From Labia minor (taxonomy: Eukaryota; Arthropoda; Insecta; Dermaptera; Spongiphoridae): DNA of 64,000 nt. Shown here piece after piece: positions 37,641 through 51,939 of this stretch (its first letter is position 1; each line of letters begins with the position of its first letter). Made by a program: the position numbers and the translations under genes. The stretch lies in NCBI GenBank assembly GCA_963082975.1, contig OY720344.1:74760053-74824052 (forward strand), given 5' to 3'. Under the pieces are notes generated by a model. The model was not told where the DNA came from. It was given only the letters and a program-made list of their open reading frames with translations, and did no database searches.

Positions 37641-39033
37641 AAAATTAATGATCAAAAATTTAATAAATTTTAAAACCCCATATAAATATGTAGATAGGCA
37701 ATTTCAAATTTTATTTTATATTTTATAAAGATTTATGTTTTCTAAACCCTCCCCCCATTTATATAGAGTAATCATCATCATTCGACATTTAACCCGATAT
37801 TTGAAATTAAGATAAATATGTATATAAAAACCCGTCCCGCCTTTTGCCTCTTCATCACTTGAAATGACAGTTAACATAAGAATCTAACAACATCAACAAA
37901 TTGATTTGTTTTTATATTTTCTTTAAGACATTCATAAGTTTCTCAAATAGAAAACCAATTAATCCTACAATTCTTTGCTACATTCATTACTAAATAATTC
38001 AAAACAGTTGGTGAGGGTCATTTTATCGTTTTTTTATATAAATTGAAGTAGTAATTATTATGATTAACCCGGGAGTTGAAGAGGAGGGGCTGTTCTTGCT
38101 CTCTCGGACGGCGGTTGAAGAAAGAATGTGTGCGTCTGTCCCAACAAAAAAAAATTCCAAGATAATGAAACAACCCCAGTAGCCAATCAACAACACTAAC
38201 AACACCACTGCCTGTCAATTTAGATATCAATTAACTGACAACCATCAAGTGAATGAACAAAAATGAAAATTAAAAGTGCCTTAGCATCTGTACTTCACAC
38301 ACTTTTAATTATTCAAAAATCTATTGATTATTTATTATTATTATTTTTTTAATGATCCTATAAAGATACAGAAGATAAAAAAAAGATTAAAAAAAGAAAA
38401 GATAAAATGAAGGTATATAAAAATTAAAAAATGTAAGAGAGATTATTATACTTATATAGTATTTGATGAATATTGTGTTAATAATTAAATAATCATTTAT
38501 TGTATAGTGTGGTATAAAATGATTAAAAAATATTAATTTCTCTGTTTTTATCATTAATTATTATTTCATGGTGGTATTAGATTCTTAAGTTGTTAATTGA
38601 AACAAAAAAATGTCATCACTTGACCAAATTCCTTCCCATCTTCACACAATCTCGACCATCTACTTGTATATCAGTGTTTCTCAACCTTTCGGTATTCAGA
38701 GTTTTCAATTATAATTTTAATTTCAACCCCCTTTTACAATAACATCAATAATTTATATTGAGTATTTTGGATTCTGTTTTTAAATTACATGTAACTTACT
38801 GACAAAAAGTATTTCTATGTGTGCTTTCTTTTCAGTAAATTAATCTATATTTTTTAAATAATATTTTCTCTTGAAAAATGGCTCTTTAACACATTATTTT
38901 TCATTTTATACAATTTAGTTATCTAGAATTTTAATACAATTTTCTTTCTCAAACACAAAGATAAATTTTCTATTAAAAACACTAAAATAAAAAAACAAAA
39001 TAGCAATACCTCTGATACCCTAATTATGTTTTT
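37641..39033. other. Intergenic sequence, lone hAT end
   Basis: About 38060-38220 is GC-richer ('cggacggcggttgaag') without a recognisable protein. 'cagtgtttctcaacctttcg' at about 38672 resembles one hAT terminus, with no partner found. The rest is AT-rich. Confidence 0.4.
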
Positions 39034-39444
39034 TACCGACCGTCGGTAGTAAAGGAGGTATTATTTTAACACCAAATTTCACATGTGGAAATTTTTACAT
39101 ATCTCCACGAATCATACATTTTGTTAACAGAAAAAAGTATTTTTAGCATGAAGTCTGTCCGTCCATATAGACTTAAACAGCTTGAACGGCTGAACGGATT
39201 TTGATAAAATTTGGTAATTTACTTAATGCATCAGTAACATGAATTAATCAACTTTTGGTGTATATCCGGAAACCGGAAGTGGTAGTTTACAAAGTATTAA
39301 TTTTATATGCATGTCCCAAAATATTTCACTTATAATATAGTAGTAATTAATAATTGATTAATTAAACTAAAAATAAAAGATAAGATAATTTTGTTTGGAA
39401 ATTAATTTATTTCAAATTGTCGGTAGGTTCTGTGCCTAACTTAT
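39034..39444 (+). repeat. HINE-A, diverged copy with internal loss
   Basis: Starts TACCGACCGTCGG after a T run and ends '..gcctaacttat|t', both at T|T positions as in the family. The centre after 'accggaagtggtag' is replaced by unrelated AT-rich DNA, and the 3' hairpin has collapsed. Confidence 0.7.
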
Positions 39445-40460
39445 TTCAAATGTCTTTAATCAAAAAAGACCAATAGTTTAATTGTAATTTATTATATTAT
39501 ATAGGTATCTTACATGGATTTGTAAATTATATTGAATATTGAAATATTTTTCACTTCTAATTTAAATTTTATGGTTCATGCATTCAAAACATTCTTCAAG
39601 ATAGTTTTTACAATTAATGTAAAACTCAACAAATCATTATATAAATCTATATATTTATATATATTCTCAAATATTTTAAATTTCAACGATTTTATAAATT
39701 TAATTACAATTAAAAGTCACTTTTAGAAATATTTAGATGCGACACGGCTCTTTTCTTATTTCTAAAAAGGAGTTTGTTGTTTTGTTTTGTTTTTAATGAA
39801 AAGAAATATAAAAGCTTTCTCGAGCTTTTATTTTCTCTCAATCGCATCTGCTTTTTTTATTATAGGTTGCTTGCCTGCCTGGATGGACGGACGTTTCAAG
39901 CCATATCAAGACAGTTGAACAGCATGAAAGCAATTCGATTAAACATCACATTCGTCCATAGCAATATTCACATTAAACCCTTCAAGCAATAAGAAATATT
40001 AATTAAATGATTAATAATTTAAAAATCGAAAGAATTTATAATTTATTTATTTTTTTGTTTTTTTATTTAATTTAATTTTTGTTTCTTTTTGTTTAAGCAA
40101 ATTATAAACCCGTTATATATATATAATAATAATATATGATATGCTCTTTTGTACTAGTAGACCTAGAACCACGTTTTATAAAATGGAAATTTTCAAGATA
40201 GAAAAGGCATTTTATTAGACAACTTCTTTTCTTTACTTTGACTTGATTTTTGAACCGCCAGCTATCTAACCAATTCTCAAGATCGACTTTTAAAGAGAAT
40301 TTTTAGCTCTGAATTTAAAATTGCAGATATTTTAATTTATTTGTATTTATTTTAATTTGTTTATCTAATAAAAATTAATTTGAATTGAAAAAATTAAATT
40401 ATTTAAAAACGATGTCTATAAATTTGATCTGGTGGTTGTGGTGGGGGACTAATTTTAGAA
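39445..40460. other. AT-rich interval
   Basis: Short ORFs at 39532-39726 and 39774-39992 show no domain. 'ttttttattatag|gttgcttgcc' near 39855-39880 resembles a splice acceptor, but no open coding segment of substance follows. Confidence 0.4.
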
Positions 40461-40843
40461 CAGTGGTGCGCAACCCGTGGGTCGCGACCCCCAGAGGGAA
40501 AAATTTTCATGGTCGCCAAATTTGAAGAACTTTATACCAGGGGTCGGCAACCAGATTCCCGCGAAGCCATTTTCAAGTGCCCGCATTCAAATTACTAAGT
40601 ATAAATGAATACAAAAAAAAGTAAAATGTTTTTGCAATCATTGCAGGCTCTAAAACATTTGCGATTTGAAAAAGGTTGCCGACCCCTGCTTTATATAACA
40701 ATAAAAAAAACCTCTAATAAAAGGAAATTTCAGAAATAGTTAACACTACTGCGACGATTAAAAAAAACCTCTACTATCTACTCAGGGGTCGCGACAAATA
40801 AATAAAATGGGGATTGAAAATGAAGATAGGTTGCGCACCACTA
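40461..40843. mobile_element. hAT-type MITE (outer), split by another hAT
   Basis: Ends CAGTGGTGCGCAACC and GGTTGCGCACCACTA, with flanks TTTTAGAA / TATTAGAA (7 of 8). The subterminal 'gtcgcgacc' and 'ggtcgcgac' pair are also inverted. Interrupted at 40537/40538 by a second element. A fragment of the same family lies at about 49366-49450. Confidence 0.85.
40538..40688. mobile_element. hAT-type MITE (inner, nested)
   Basis: Ends CAGGGGTCGGCAACC and GGTTGCCGACCCCTG form a perfect 15-base inverted pair. Flanks are CTTTATAC / CTTTATAT (7 of 8). It is only 151 bases and lies wholly inside the hAT element 40461-40843. Confidence 0.88.
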
Positions 40844-40851
40844 TATTAGAA

Positions 40852-42331
40852 GATAAATGAGTAATAAGAAGAGGATTGTAGATTATATCACAAAAATATT
40901 CTCGACGACACCTTTACAGATTCTATATATCTTAGTTAACCTCACAAAACTAACGTTATTGTTTTCTTTCATCATTTTATATCTGGCAATAATAAAATAT
41001 ATATATATCCTAATCATTATCGGAAACTGTGACGTGATCATTTTAAAGTATTGAAATTAAAATATCTTATTTATTATTAAAGTATTATATAAATTTAAAA
41101 TTCAATTCAATTTGAAAAAATATAATTATTTATTTTGGTTTCATTAGAGTGGAGGTTTGTAATTGAAGATAACACAATAAGGTTTATGAAAATTAATTAA
41201 TCTGAAATTCATTTTATAACATCTTAAGTAAATAAAATTTTTTAATATTTTATAGGGAGATGTCTAATATACCCGGATTTAAGAGAAAGATTGGGAAATA
41301 TGTTTCTCAACGTTTTAGATTTAGGATTGTAATTATATAAAATTTTGATATCAAAAGGATCAAAAATTATTAAATGAGTAAATAATAAGTGAGTGGGAAA
41401 GGGATTTATTGATGATTATCAATAATTATTTATATTTATTTAGAAAGATTTTTAAAAATAATATTTTGTCTTAATTTATTATGAATAAATCAAAAGTGAC
41501 CTCAAAGAATATAATATTAATAATTTCTAAAAAATTCAAGTATATTTTGTATTTTTTAACTTTTATTTAGCACACACAATGCATGGTTTTAATATGAACA
41601 AAGTTCTTTGTGAATTTTTCAGAATTATTAGTTTTTAATTTTATCCACTACTTCGAATAATCCATGGCCGATCGATTATATTAAAATAAAATAATTATAG
41701 AATCTATTATTAGAAATTAAAAAAATCTAATAATTTTTAAATTTTATAAAAGATTTTAATTAAAAAATATATATATAATAAATAAAATTTTCCATTCTTT
41801 TATAATTTATTAATCTTGATTTTATGGTTTTTCACATTTTATATTCCTTTTTTTTATATTTTATTTAACTATTTATTTATTACCTATATTATATTTGTTT
41901 TCATATGCAGGGATTGTAACTTATTATTCAACTTTAAATTGTTTTGAGCAAAAAATGGTGAAACTACCGAAATGCACATAAAGCAAACAAATACACTTAT
42001 TTAAAATCAAACTAAATTTAGAATCAGAATGATACTATATTAATAGTTCAATTTTAATTTCTAAATTAATAAATAAAAAAAATATTTTTTCTGTGAAATT
42101 TATTGGAATCTGTGTTTGGTTTGATCTTCTTATTTGTTTAAATGTTAAATTGATATATAAAAATGTTAGGTAAGGAATATTCGTATGAATATAATAGGTA
42201 TATGTAAGAAAAAGGGAGAGAGTTTTCCGTTGCATAATGCAGATCACGAGATGAGAAAGGCGAAGGACGGCCGAAGCACCGATTTTAATCTTAGGTGTGG
42301 AGGGGAATGGAAAGAATAAAATACATTCAGG

Positions 42332-42368
<37 letters not shown>

Positions 42369-43248
42369 CGAGGCGAAGGGGGGATACGTTAGTTATTTCA
42401 TTGGGAGGAGGAAGGGGAGAGAAGAGTAGTCTTTTTCGACCTTGGCTCATCTAGTTCCGGATTTATATATTATAGTAAAAGAAGATCGCTTCCTAATCCG
42501 TTACAATTAGGCAATCTGAATCACGAACATTGAATTTATCTGACGCAGTACGTCGAATAGCATTTTCCCCTTTGATAGAGAGTACATATGTACGAATATC
42601 GACTAACTAGAAATTATATATTTTTTGTTTTGTTTTTGGACAGAGCACTATTTCCGTTAGGGAGTAGGGTCATCACTCAGAACAGGAAATAAATTAAGTG
42701 ACTCGATTACAAGACTATAAAATCATAAAATATAAAATAATTGACACTTTCTAGTTTCTAGTATTAGGAAAATTGTATTTAGAATTCTGAATTTTATATT
42801 TCAATAAGCACATATTGCTTTTAATAGTTATAATTAACCTTTAAATATTTTAACTTAACTATTTATACAAATTATGACAAGATAAATTAAATTATTTTTG
42901 TAATTATTCTAAAAATATAGATTTATATACGTTAATTTCATATAAAATAATATAAATATTTATTTATAATATAATAATACCTATATATTGTTCAAATTTA
43001 TTGTTAACTATATGTATTAAGTAAATTTGAAAAATAAAATGAAATATAAGATAATTTTTAATTAAAACTTGGAGTGAAGTTTCAAGTTTGTTTATATATT
43101 TGCTTTAGGTGCATTTTGGTTGTTGCATCATCATCAGAAGCTTTCTTTCTTCTTCCCAACTGACGTAACAATGGGATAACAGTAGAAATGCGCATAAAGT
43201 AAAAATATTAATAAACTTGAAATTTCTTGACTTTTTTAATGAAAATTT
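40852..43248. other. AT-rich interval with a purine-rich patch
   Basis: About 42240-42460 is GC-richer and purine-rich with a (GA)n run; otherwise AT-rich. The ORFs at 40857-41054 and 42035-42450 have no recognisable features. Confidence 0.45.
42331..42372. repeat. (GA)n microsatellite
   Basis: A run of GAGAGA with one AAAG interruption, inside a GC-richer 220-base patch. GAGA repeats can bind GAGA-factor in insects, so a regulatory role is conceivable but unproven. Confidence 0.7.
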
Positions 43249-43260
43249 TATTAAAGTTTC

Positions 43261-43673
43261 TATCTCTATTTCTGTGACTCTACGGAACTCGAAAGTTCTC
43301 CAAGTATCCCTATTTAGAGCCACAACCTTCCAGTCTCTATCTTCTCCCATCTCTCTCACATCCTTTCCCACATTATGCACCCACCGTCTTCCAACCGTCA
43401 ATATGTTTTTCGCCATTCTTTTCTCTCCCATTCTAGCTACGTGCCCTGACCATCGCAGTCTTCTCGATCTTATAATTCTAACTATATCTGGAGATACATA
43501 TAGGTCATGCAATTCCTCGTTATGCAGTCTCCGCCATTCCCCGGTGACCTCATCTTTCTTTGGCTCATAAATGCTGCGAAGAATCTTATTCTCAAATACT
43601 CTAAATCTTCTCTCGTCTCCTAAGGTCATAGACCATGCCTCACACCCATATAATACAACCGGTAAAATAATTG
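43261..43673 (-). mobile_element. 5'-truncated LINE insertion with 12-bp TSD
   Basis: Flanked by TATTAAAGTTTC (43249-43260, 43674-43685). Minus-strand reading starts near LYGCEAWSMTLGDERRF and continues in frame through KKDEVTGEWRRLHNEEL, RRLRWSGHVARMGEK and DWKVVALNRDTWRTFEFR to a 3' 'tagagata' end. It is the same family as the Helitron-borne fragments, but here inserted by normal target-primed retrotransposition. The 174-codon ORF runs on into flanking DNA, which is not part of the element. Confidence 0.85.
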
Positions 43674-43685
43674 TATTAAAGTTTC

Positions 43686-45294
43686 ATATTTGTAAATTTA
43701 AGTTTAATTTACATAACAAATAAAAATGTTACAACTAATGCATACTGTTAAATCTATTAATTTCATTGATTTATTAATTTTTAAATTGAAAAATATAATA
43801 CTAGATAGATAATGGTATGTTTACTATAATATTATATTTTCCCTTTATTTCATAAAAACTGACTTTTTCATTTGATATTTCAAGCTCACTAATAGAATTA
43901 ACTTTTTAATCCAATCCACCCATTCACCCACATATATACAATGAATATACAAAGCTTCTTCTAACGATGTAATTCATAGGGGACTCTAAAATTCGTTTTT
44001 GGTTAAATTAGATAAAAATCAAATCCCATTGGGATTTAGTATTTTTCTATATATATATATATAAATATGAAAAGAAATAATAAAAACGCTAAACCTGAAC
44101 GTTTTGTTTGTTTTTATTTTATTTTTTTTTAGCCCTTTCAATATGTCAAGATGGTTTAAACGGATTATTCTTATAATCCTTTGACAAATGTCAAAAGTAT
44201 TCATATCGGATCACAACAATAAAAAAAGGTTCACATAGTATAAATAGGAAAGGGTCAAAGAATAACTATAACTAAAAATAGAGTAACATACTCTTATCTC
44301 TAAAAAATTCAAAAATATTTTATAATTTAGAGACAATACATTAAAAAAAATAATTGAAAGTTTGATAAACAAATTACCAAAAAAAAAATTGATATTTAAT
44401 TTAAAAAATTTTTAAAAATAATTTATATTGTATTGTATTCATGAGATTATTTTTATTGAACATAATAAATTCGATAAATGCAGAACGTTGATTAAAATTA
44501 AATATTTTCTCAATATATATATCTATTATTTTTTCTTTATATAATAGTCATAATAAATAAAGGTAGGTATTATTTTTCAATACAAAATTAATGGTTGTAT
44601 TTGTTCCATTTATTAAAGGATATATATTTTTTTACTCCAATATCGATTAGGAAATCTATTGTAATATTTATTTTTCACTTTCATTTTTGATGTTTAACCC
44701 AATAAAATAATAATTTTTTTTATAAATTATTGTCATTGAACTTTCAAGTGTATGAAAGTCTTTATTATACAACAAATAAATGATCGAAATCCGATTATTG
44801 AGATTATTTTTTTTTTTTTTAAATTATAAGTTATTTTTATTTTTTTACTTATCAGTCTATAAATTATTAAATACTTATATGAAAGTCAATTTGTACTATT
44901 TTAATAATTATCAAGACTAGAAAATAATAAATTAAAATTTCTATATTTGGTTCTTTTAAACATTGAAATTCTTGATCATTCACTTTCTCCATTCATTTAT
45001 ATTCCACGACTCTTCATGTCATTTTTCTCAAATACCTTCGCTACCTTTATTTTATTTCCCCTTCTTCTAAATTCATTTTTTAGTTTGTTTATTTGCAATG
45101 GATTTTACAAATGTATACATTTTTATTTTATTTTTATTTCTTCTTCATGTATCTCAATCTTTATGATTATTCGAATTTACTTCATATTTAATAAAAAAAT
45201 ATTAACAAATATAATTTTAATTTAATCAAATAGAATGATGAACTACTGGATTTTAGATGAAGGATCAAACCTCATCAAGTTCACGAAAACTTTA
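43686..45294. other. AT-rich interval
   Basis: No gene or element recognised. The ORF at 44947-45225 is AT-driven and phenylalanine-rich without a domain. Confidence 0.5.
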
Positions 45295-45819
45295 GGTAAT
45301 TTTATAGAACAGTCACTCCATCATGGATTTGGATAAAACTTTACCAATGGGTTCCTTTTTTAATTACAAATAAACTTTTCTTATGCAATTTTTGCGGGCC
45401 GCTTCTAATTTACGAGATAAAAATTATTAATATTTGCAAATAAATCCATTGATATTCTATTTAGCTACCATGTTTTATCAATTGACCACCAGAGCGCGCC
45501 AATATTTTTCGGTTTTCATGAGTTCAGTTTGGATTTATGAAAATTAAAAATTTAATTAATTAAATAATTTCTCTATATATCCAAACCGCGAACTTATGAA
45601 AACCTAAAATTAGTGAATTAGTCAATAAAACATTACTTAATGTCACATTTCAACCAGCTATAATCTGTCAAACTTAAAAAATTTTTTATTTATCTCTTAA
45701 ACTAGAATCCACCCGTAAAAATTGCATAAGAAAAGTTTACATATTTGGAATTAAAAAAGGAACCCACAGTTAAAGTTTTATCCAAATTCATGATGGAGTG
45801 ACTGTTCTATATAATTACC
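45295..45819. mobile_element. Long-TIR element, class unknown
   Basis: Inverted arms of about 130 bases with a few mismatches: the left arm starts GGTAATTTTATAGAACAGTC, and the right arm ends with its complement (one mismatch, ...TATAATTACC). Inside, about 270 bases of unique AT-rich DNA. Flanks 'aaacttta' and 'aaatttta' show no clear TSD. No transposase. It could be a MITE of a DNA-transposon family or a foldback element. Confidence 0.75.
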
Positions 45820-47276
45820 AAATTTTAAATATAATAATAAATTTGATGGAATCAAAATAAATACATTTAAAAAATTAGTTCAATTAATTCTAATAATAAC
45901 TAATGGGGATCTCTGTTAAAATGACTCTCTCTGATTATAAAAAAGAAATTAAGAAATAAATTATATAATAAATAATTTAAAAGAAGCGATATAGAATATC
46001 AAAATTCGGAAAATTGGTGAATTTTAATATTAATGGTTCTTTTTTTTATCTTTTTATTGTAAAATAAACATATTTTAAGAATAAAATAATTTGTATCCGG
46101 TATTGTTTTAAATTTTGGAAAATTATACCTTTTTTTCAGACAATAGATGTCACGATTTTTTATATACATAAATTTAATTAAATTCTGCACATAAATTTGA
46201 ATATTTGACTAAAGAGAATGGGGAAATTTCCTAACGATAATAATGTGCATCTGCAAGGTCACAATTCGACATGTTTGAAAATTATTATATAGATAGAAAT
46301 TAATTGTTCATTGTTGTTCAATTATATCTTTTTTATATTTCTTAAACAGATTATTTTATTAAAAACAAAAAAATAAATGTTTGAGGTCAGGTATATCATT
46401 TGATTAGATATTTTCATTTATTTATACATTGAAACGATATATTTTAAATTACTAGTATATTATATTCACTGAATTATATATTTATTATTTTTCTTTCAAG
46501 AAATCATAAAATAAATAAAGAAAGGAAATGACAGATAAAAAGAAATATATTTGTAAAAATAAAATAAATATTAAATATTTATTATCAAATAACGTTCGAG
46601 AGATAATAACATAGACATTGATTCATGTTAGAAAATTGGAATCAGTTCATTGAAGAATTTCTTTCATTTTAACTTTTCATATTTTGAATATATACTCACT
46701 CTCTCTCCCTCTCTATAGAAAAATATTAGGTCATGTTTATTTTCCGTTTTTAATATTAAACATACAATTTCAATTATCTTATCATTTCACTCACAACTAA
46801 AATACATATTGGATTCATTCAAAATTTTGCTAGATTTGATTCTAGTTATTCTAACAATAACAATGTAATTTTAAAAAGAAATAATACGGATAAATTTCAA
46901 ATAACAATATTATTTCTAAATTAAAAAAAATGAAAAATTTTTATTGTTGTTTTAATTTTATTAGAGATTTGAATTTTTATAAAAAATATATGTAGGTACT
47001 CAAAAACATTTATAGTAAATTATAGTATAACCTTTACACTGTAGGAAAATAATTAATAAATTCTGTAAAATAAAATAAAAAATAATGATGTTTAGAATTT
47101 AAATTGAAAATATTCATTCAAATTAATGAACATGCCTTTTCATTCATTCAGTACTGATAAATTATTAATTAAAATTTTGATAAAACTTGAATCACTTTCA
47201 AATAATAGAATATTTATAAAAAAAATTTCTTGAATTTTTTAAAAAATATAAATTTTAATCTTATTTATTTTTACGA
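45820..47276. other. AT-rich interval, nothing recognised
   Basis: Long A/T tracts; short ORF at 45999-46190 lacks any feature. Confidence 0.5.
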
Positions 47277-47466
47277 AAACGTTGACTGGCAATCACACGC
47301 CAGCACGTGCCATCAACAAAGAGCCAAAGACGCGCTGGTTTAATCAGTATTATTTATTAATTTTAATTTATAATTTAATTAATTAAATTTAATTTAAATA
47401 TTTTATATGTTAATTAATCTAATTAAAAATTGCGAGATAGTCAATTGGAGACTCTCCAGATTTTTT
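47277..47466 (+). repeat. HINE-B 3' fragment
   Basis: Matches the last third of HINE-B ('cgccagcacgtg', 'agccaaagacgcgctggttt') through GCGAGATAGT and TGGAGACTCTCCA. A full HINE-A follows 18 bases later. Confidence 0.7.
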
Positions 47467-47484
47467 ATACTTTATATAATTTGA

Positions 47485-48115
47485 ATAAGTTGACCTGTGG
47501 CCAGGTCTGAACCGACCGACAGTTTGAAATAAATTAATTTCCAGCTACAGAAACAATTTCAAATAATTTTAATATATCTATTAATGTAATAAAAAACAGA
47601 TATGGATATAACATAAATATTTTTAATTTTATTTTATTTATAATATATATGTAAGAACAGGCTGTGACGTCATGAATAGCTGGATGACGTCATATAATTT
47701 TAAATTAAGAAAAAACTAATAAAGATGATTTTTCTCGAAGATAAAACAAATACAAAGTGAATGATTCGTGATAATATGTAAAAAATCTCCTCATGTGAAA
47801 CTTGGTGAGAAAATAACCCTTTCCTTCCTATCGTCGATCGCTAATACTACCACTTCCGGTTTCCGGATTTGCACCAAAAGTTGATCAATTCATCCCACTG
47901 GTGCATTAAGTAAATATACCCAATTTCATCAAAATCGGTTGAGCCGTTCAGGCTGAACACATCTATACGGACGGACAGACGGACGGACGGACAGACATCA
48001 TGCTAAAAATACTTTTTTCTGTTTAGAAAATGCATGATTCGTGGAGATATGTAAAAATCTCCACATGTGAAATTTGGTGTGAAAACAATACCTCCCTTAC
48101 TATCGTCGGTCGGTA
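47485..48115 (-). repeat. HINE-A, full-length copy
   Basis: From ATAAGTTGACCTG to CGTCGGTCGGTA on the plus strand, 631 bases. It contains the CAGGTC hairpin, ACCGACCGAC repeat, 'gacggacaga' minisatellite (about 47968-47995) and the terminal CGTCGGTCGG repeat. Flanks read T|T on the minus strand. Confidence 0.85.
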
Positions 48116-51100
48116 AAAAGTGTATAATGTCTAATTCTAGCAGAAATGAAATAATTTTGATGATGCGATCATACAAGTTATATTTTTTTCTTGACAAATT
48201 ATTATAATTTTTTTATCATGAAAAACATGTTTAATTTTTCAAATATCTCAAATTATCATTTTAATCTTTTAATTCATCATTTATCTTTTTTCCTTATTCT
48301 TTTAAAAATTATATTTCATTTAATGTGTGTGTAAAGGTTTATATTTTCCCATTTCACTTCATTTCTCAAAAACTTAGTAAAGGTAATATAATATATCTGT
48401 TCTCACAGAGAGAGAGAGATCGAAAAAATTTATTTGTATTTTTACTACCTTTGCAATGTCAGCCTCCTGCATTTTGACACCATTTTTACATAAACGAAGA
48501 CGGTTAGACAACCAGATAGACACGGTTTTACTCAACTTTCAGCCCACTCATAGGATTGAATTCTCGAATCAAAATACAAGGTCAATTCTATACTATACTA
48601 TACTATACTTTTCTTTTATTAAGATATTACTCTACTTATTCTTTAAAAATATTAAAAATTAAAAAATATGTGATTTGTTTAAATTGATTAAATTATAAAT
48701 GTATTGAAATTTAGTATATGATATAGATATGGAATAATAAGAGTTTTAGTTTGGAAATGATTGTCATCACCATCCGCCTGGCATAAACTACAACCTATTA
48801 ATTCCTATTTGCTTTAATCTAACTCTTAATTTTAGTAGTTATAGTTTTTAATAATTATTTATGATTTATCAAATTTATCAATTTTGAGTTATATTTATTT
48901 AGATGCATCGTTTTTATAGTAATTTGATTAAAATTTACTCTCTATAATAATAATTTCAAAACTCAATTGTCATGTCCCACGTGTGACCTTCAATGTGTAA
49001 ATGTATTTTAGGAAATAATATATTTGAATAATTAATTACATGGATATATTTTCCAAAAATACGCCTAATTTACATAAATAATATATATATTTTAGTACCA
49101 AAATAATAATTTTAAAATGTCATGGTTTCTCACTTTCAAAATTATTATAGATATAGGAAAACAAATAAATAAATGAAATTAAATATAAAATTATAAATTA
49201 ATATTTTAAATTCTTTCTATTATATATAATAATTAATTGAATCAAATAACTCATTAAGAAACTATTTAAATTGTATTTTTAATTTCCTTAAATAGTAAAT
49301 GATAGAATATATATAATATATTACACTTTCCTTTTGTGTCCTAGGACTTACTTTAAATGAAAGTATAGTGGCGCGGAAACCGTGGGTCGCGACTCCTCAA
49401 AGGGTCGCATGCAAATTTTTCGAGGTCACCAAATTCAAAGTAATGTATATAACAATAAATAACAGAGCTTAAGTTTAAGTATCAGGTACCAGTAAAACAT
49501 TAATAAATGTAGAATTTCTTTAATATCTAATTCCTTTGTATTAATATATATTAGGAAATATTTAATATATATTTGTAAAATAGCTCACTTACATATTTAA
49601 GAATTTATTTTATTAAGATTAAATATAATATTAAGATTATATCATATGAAAGGGAAATGTTAAAAAATTCGGAATTTTTAATTCAAATTTATATATATAT
49701 ATATACTTGTTTATTTGAATGTTTTACTTTAACAACAACCAAAAAAATTACATTTATTATAATTTTACTTTTGAAAGTGAAATCAGAAAAAAGTCCGTTT
49801 ATGTCCACATACAATGTGTCACGATACTTCATGTTTTATTTAATTTAGCAGTGGATAAGGGGAATACCCGAATTTTTTACTTAATGACATTTTTCTTTAA
49901 GTTTTTATAATTCACTTTGTAATTCAACACAGCATTTATATCTTTTAATATTTTATGTCAGAGATCAGTTTGTAGATTGCAAAAAAATAATTCAATAAAG
50001 TTATAAAATTTTTATATTTATGTTGTTTGAAGATAATACATACTTATGAACTAATTTTTCATTTTTTTATGATTAAAAATAATTTGTTTTGTTTTATAAA
50101 TATGTAATCTCATTATCATTATTACTTTTGTCTATATTTTCTGCTACGGAAATTTTTAAAATATTGATACATATTTCCAAATTTATGATATCTTGCATAT
50201 AATAGGAGAGAACTTATAATACGTAATATAAATCTTTATCTCAAATAAAGAAACTCAACTAACCGTCTACCATACGTATACGAGTATTAAGAAATTTCCT
50301 TTTCCTAAAAAGATAAAAATGAATACTTTAAATTTTATAAACACAAAAATCTTTATATTTACATTTTTTGTATAAATTATATTTTTTCATATAAACATTT
50401 ATCATTTCGATGACATTTCTTTTCAATTTTTAAGAAAAAAAAGGTCGGTTTACATCCTTTCTTAAGGAATTTTTGATGTCTTTCTACCTGAATGAAATCA
50501 TTTCTTTTAAAGAATGAGATAGATTTAGTTTTTTTTTAAAATTCTATTATCGTTTGCTCTCCACACGCTGCTTAAATTCAATATTCAAAGGGGTTGTCTT
50601 TATATAAAAAAAGAGTGAATACTGATATAAATCAACGAAAATACCTTTTATTCTATTTTATAATATATATATATATAATTATAATAATATATAATTAATA
50701 TATTTATATATAATATAAATTTTATTAATACACAATTAATCATAAGCACTAATCAATGTTTAATACTTTATCAACATGGGAACTCAAATAATCAACCGGA
50801 CATTCCGTTTTCACTGGTTCATAAATCATCTATTAATATATATACTCCTATTAATTAATACAATAAATAATAATTTTTCAAAAAGAATTTAAATTTCTAA
50901 AGGTTTATTTTTTTCCCTATATTATTTTCCAAATTAATTCTCATTTATAAACTTTGATAATTCACTATATCACACAAATATTTAAATTAGAATAATTTTA
51001 TTATTATTATTATGAAAGATCACTAAAAATTTTAGATTGTACTTCATCTGTCTGTAAGTTTATTATTTTTTAATTTATATTTAATATATATTTTTTAATT

Positions 51101-51841
51101 TAATATTTAATATAATTTAATATATTAATATTTATGGAAACCAATCTTATTAATCTAGATAAATGTATATGCCAATATATAACAAAATCCTTTTTTTAAC
51201 AATAAATAGAACAAGTAAATAAATAAATTATAAGTAGAACATTTTATCAGGTAAATATTTTAAATTGTATTCAATTAATTAATAATCGTTTAAAAATGGG
51301 GACAACAAATTTATTTAGTCTAACTTCGTCAAATCTATCTTTTTCTTGATTTAATTAGAATTATAAGTTTTATTAATATAATACTAGTCTTATTAATTAT
51401 ATTATGAAAAATATTTTTATTATAAGAGGGATAAGCTTAAACTCTCACTAGCCCCTCCATCCAGTAATGTCCCAGTTGAAATTGTTATAATGATTAATAA
51501 TAAATAATAGCATTATTTAATAGTTTAAAAATAAAAAAAAAATTCAATTTATTAAAGATCTAAATATAAATATTTAATTTTTCCTAAATAGGAATTTTTT
51601 TAAAAATTATTTTCTTAAAAATATATAAAATGATTCAAAATTGATTATAAACGTCATAAATAATATTTAATATTTTATTTTCTAATATGGTATATTATTT
51701 TATCTATTATTAATAATTCTACCTATTTTTTTATCTATTTAATTAGGTTCTTATCTATTATAGAATATTAATATTGAATTGGTTATAAATGGAATAAAAT
51801 CTTAAATAATCAATATATTATATAATATTTTATTTATTATA

Positions 51842-51884
<43 letters not shown>

Positions 51885-51939
51885 CTGTTTTTATTTTACA
51901 ATCAATATTAATTTATTTTTTTAACAAATATGTTTTTTG
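48116..51939. other. AT-rich intergenic sequence with a hAT scrap
   Basis: About 49366-49450 ('gtgggtcgcgact..tcaaag') matches the left end of the hAT family at 40461. A 'tactatactatactatac' tandem run is at about 48590-48609. Short ORFs have no domain. (TA)n at 51845-51882 precedes the GC-rich island. Confidence 0.45.
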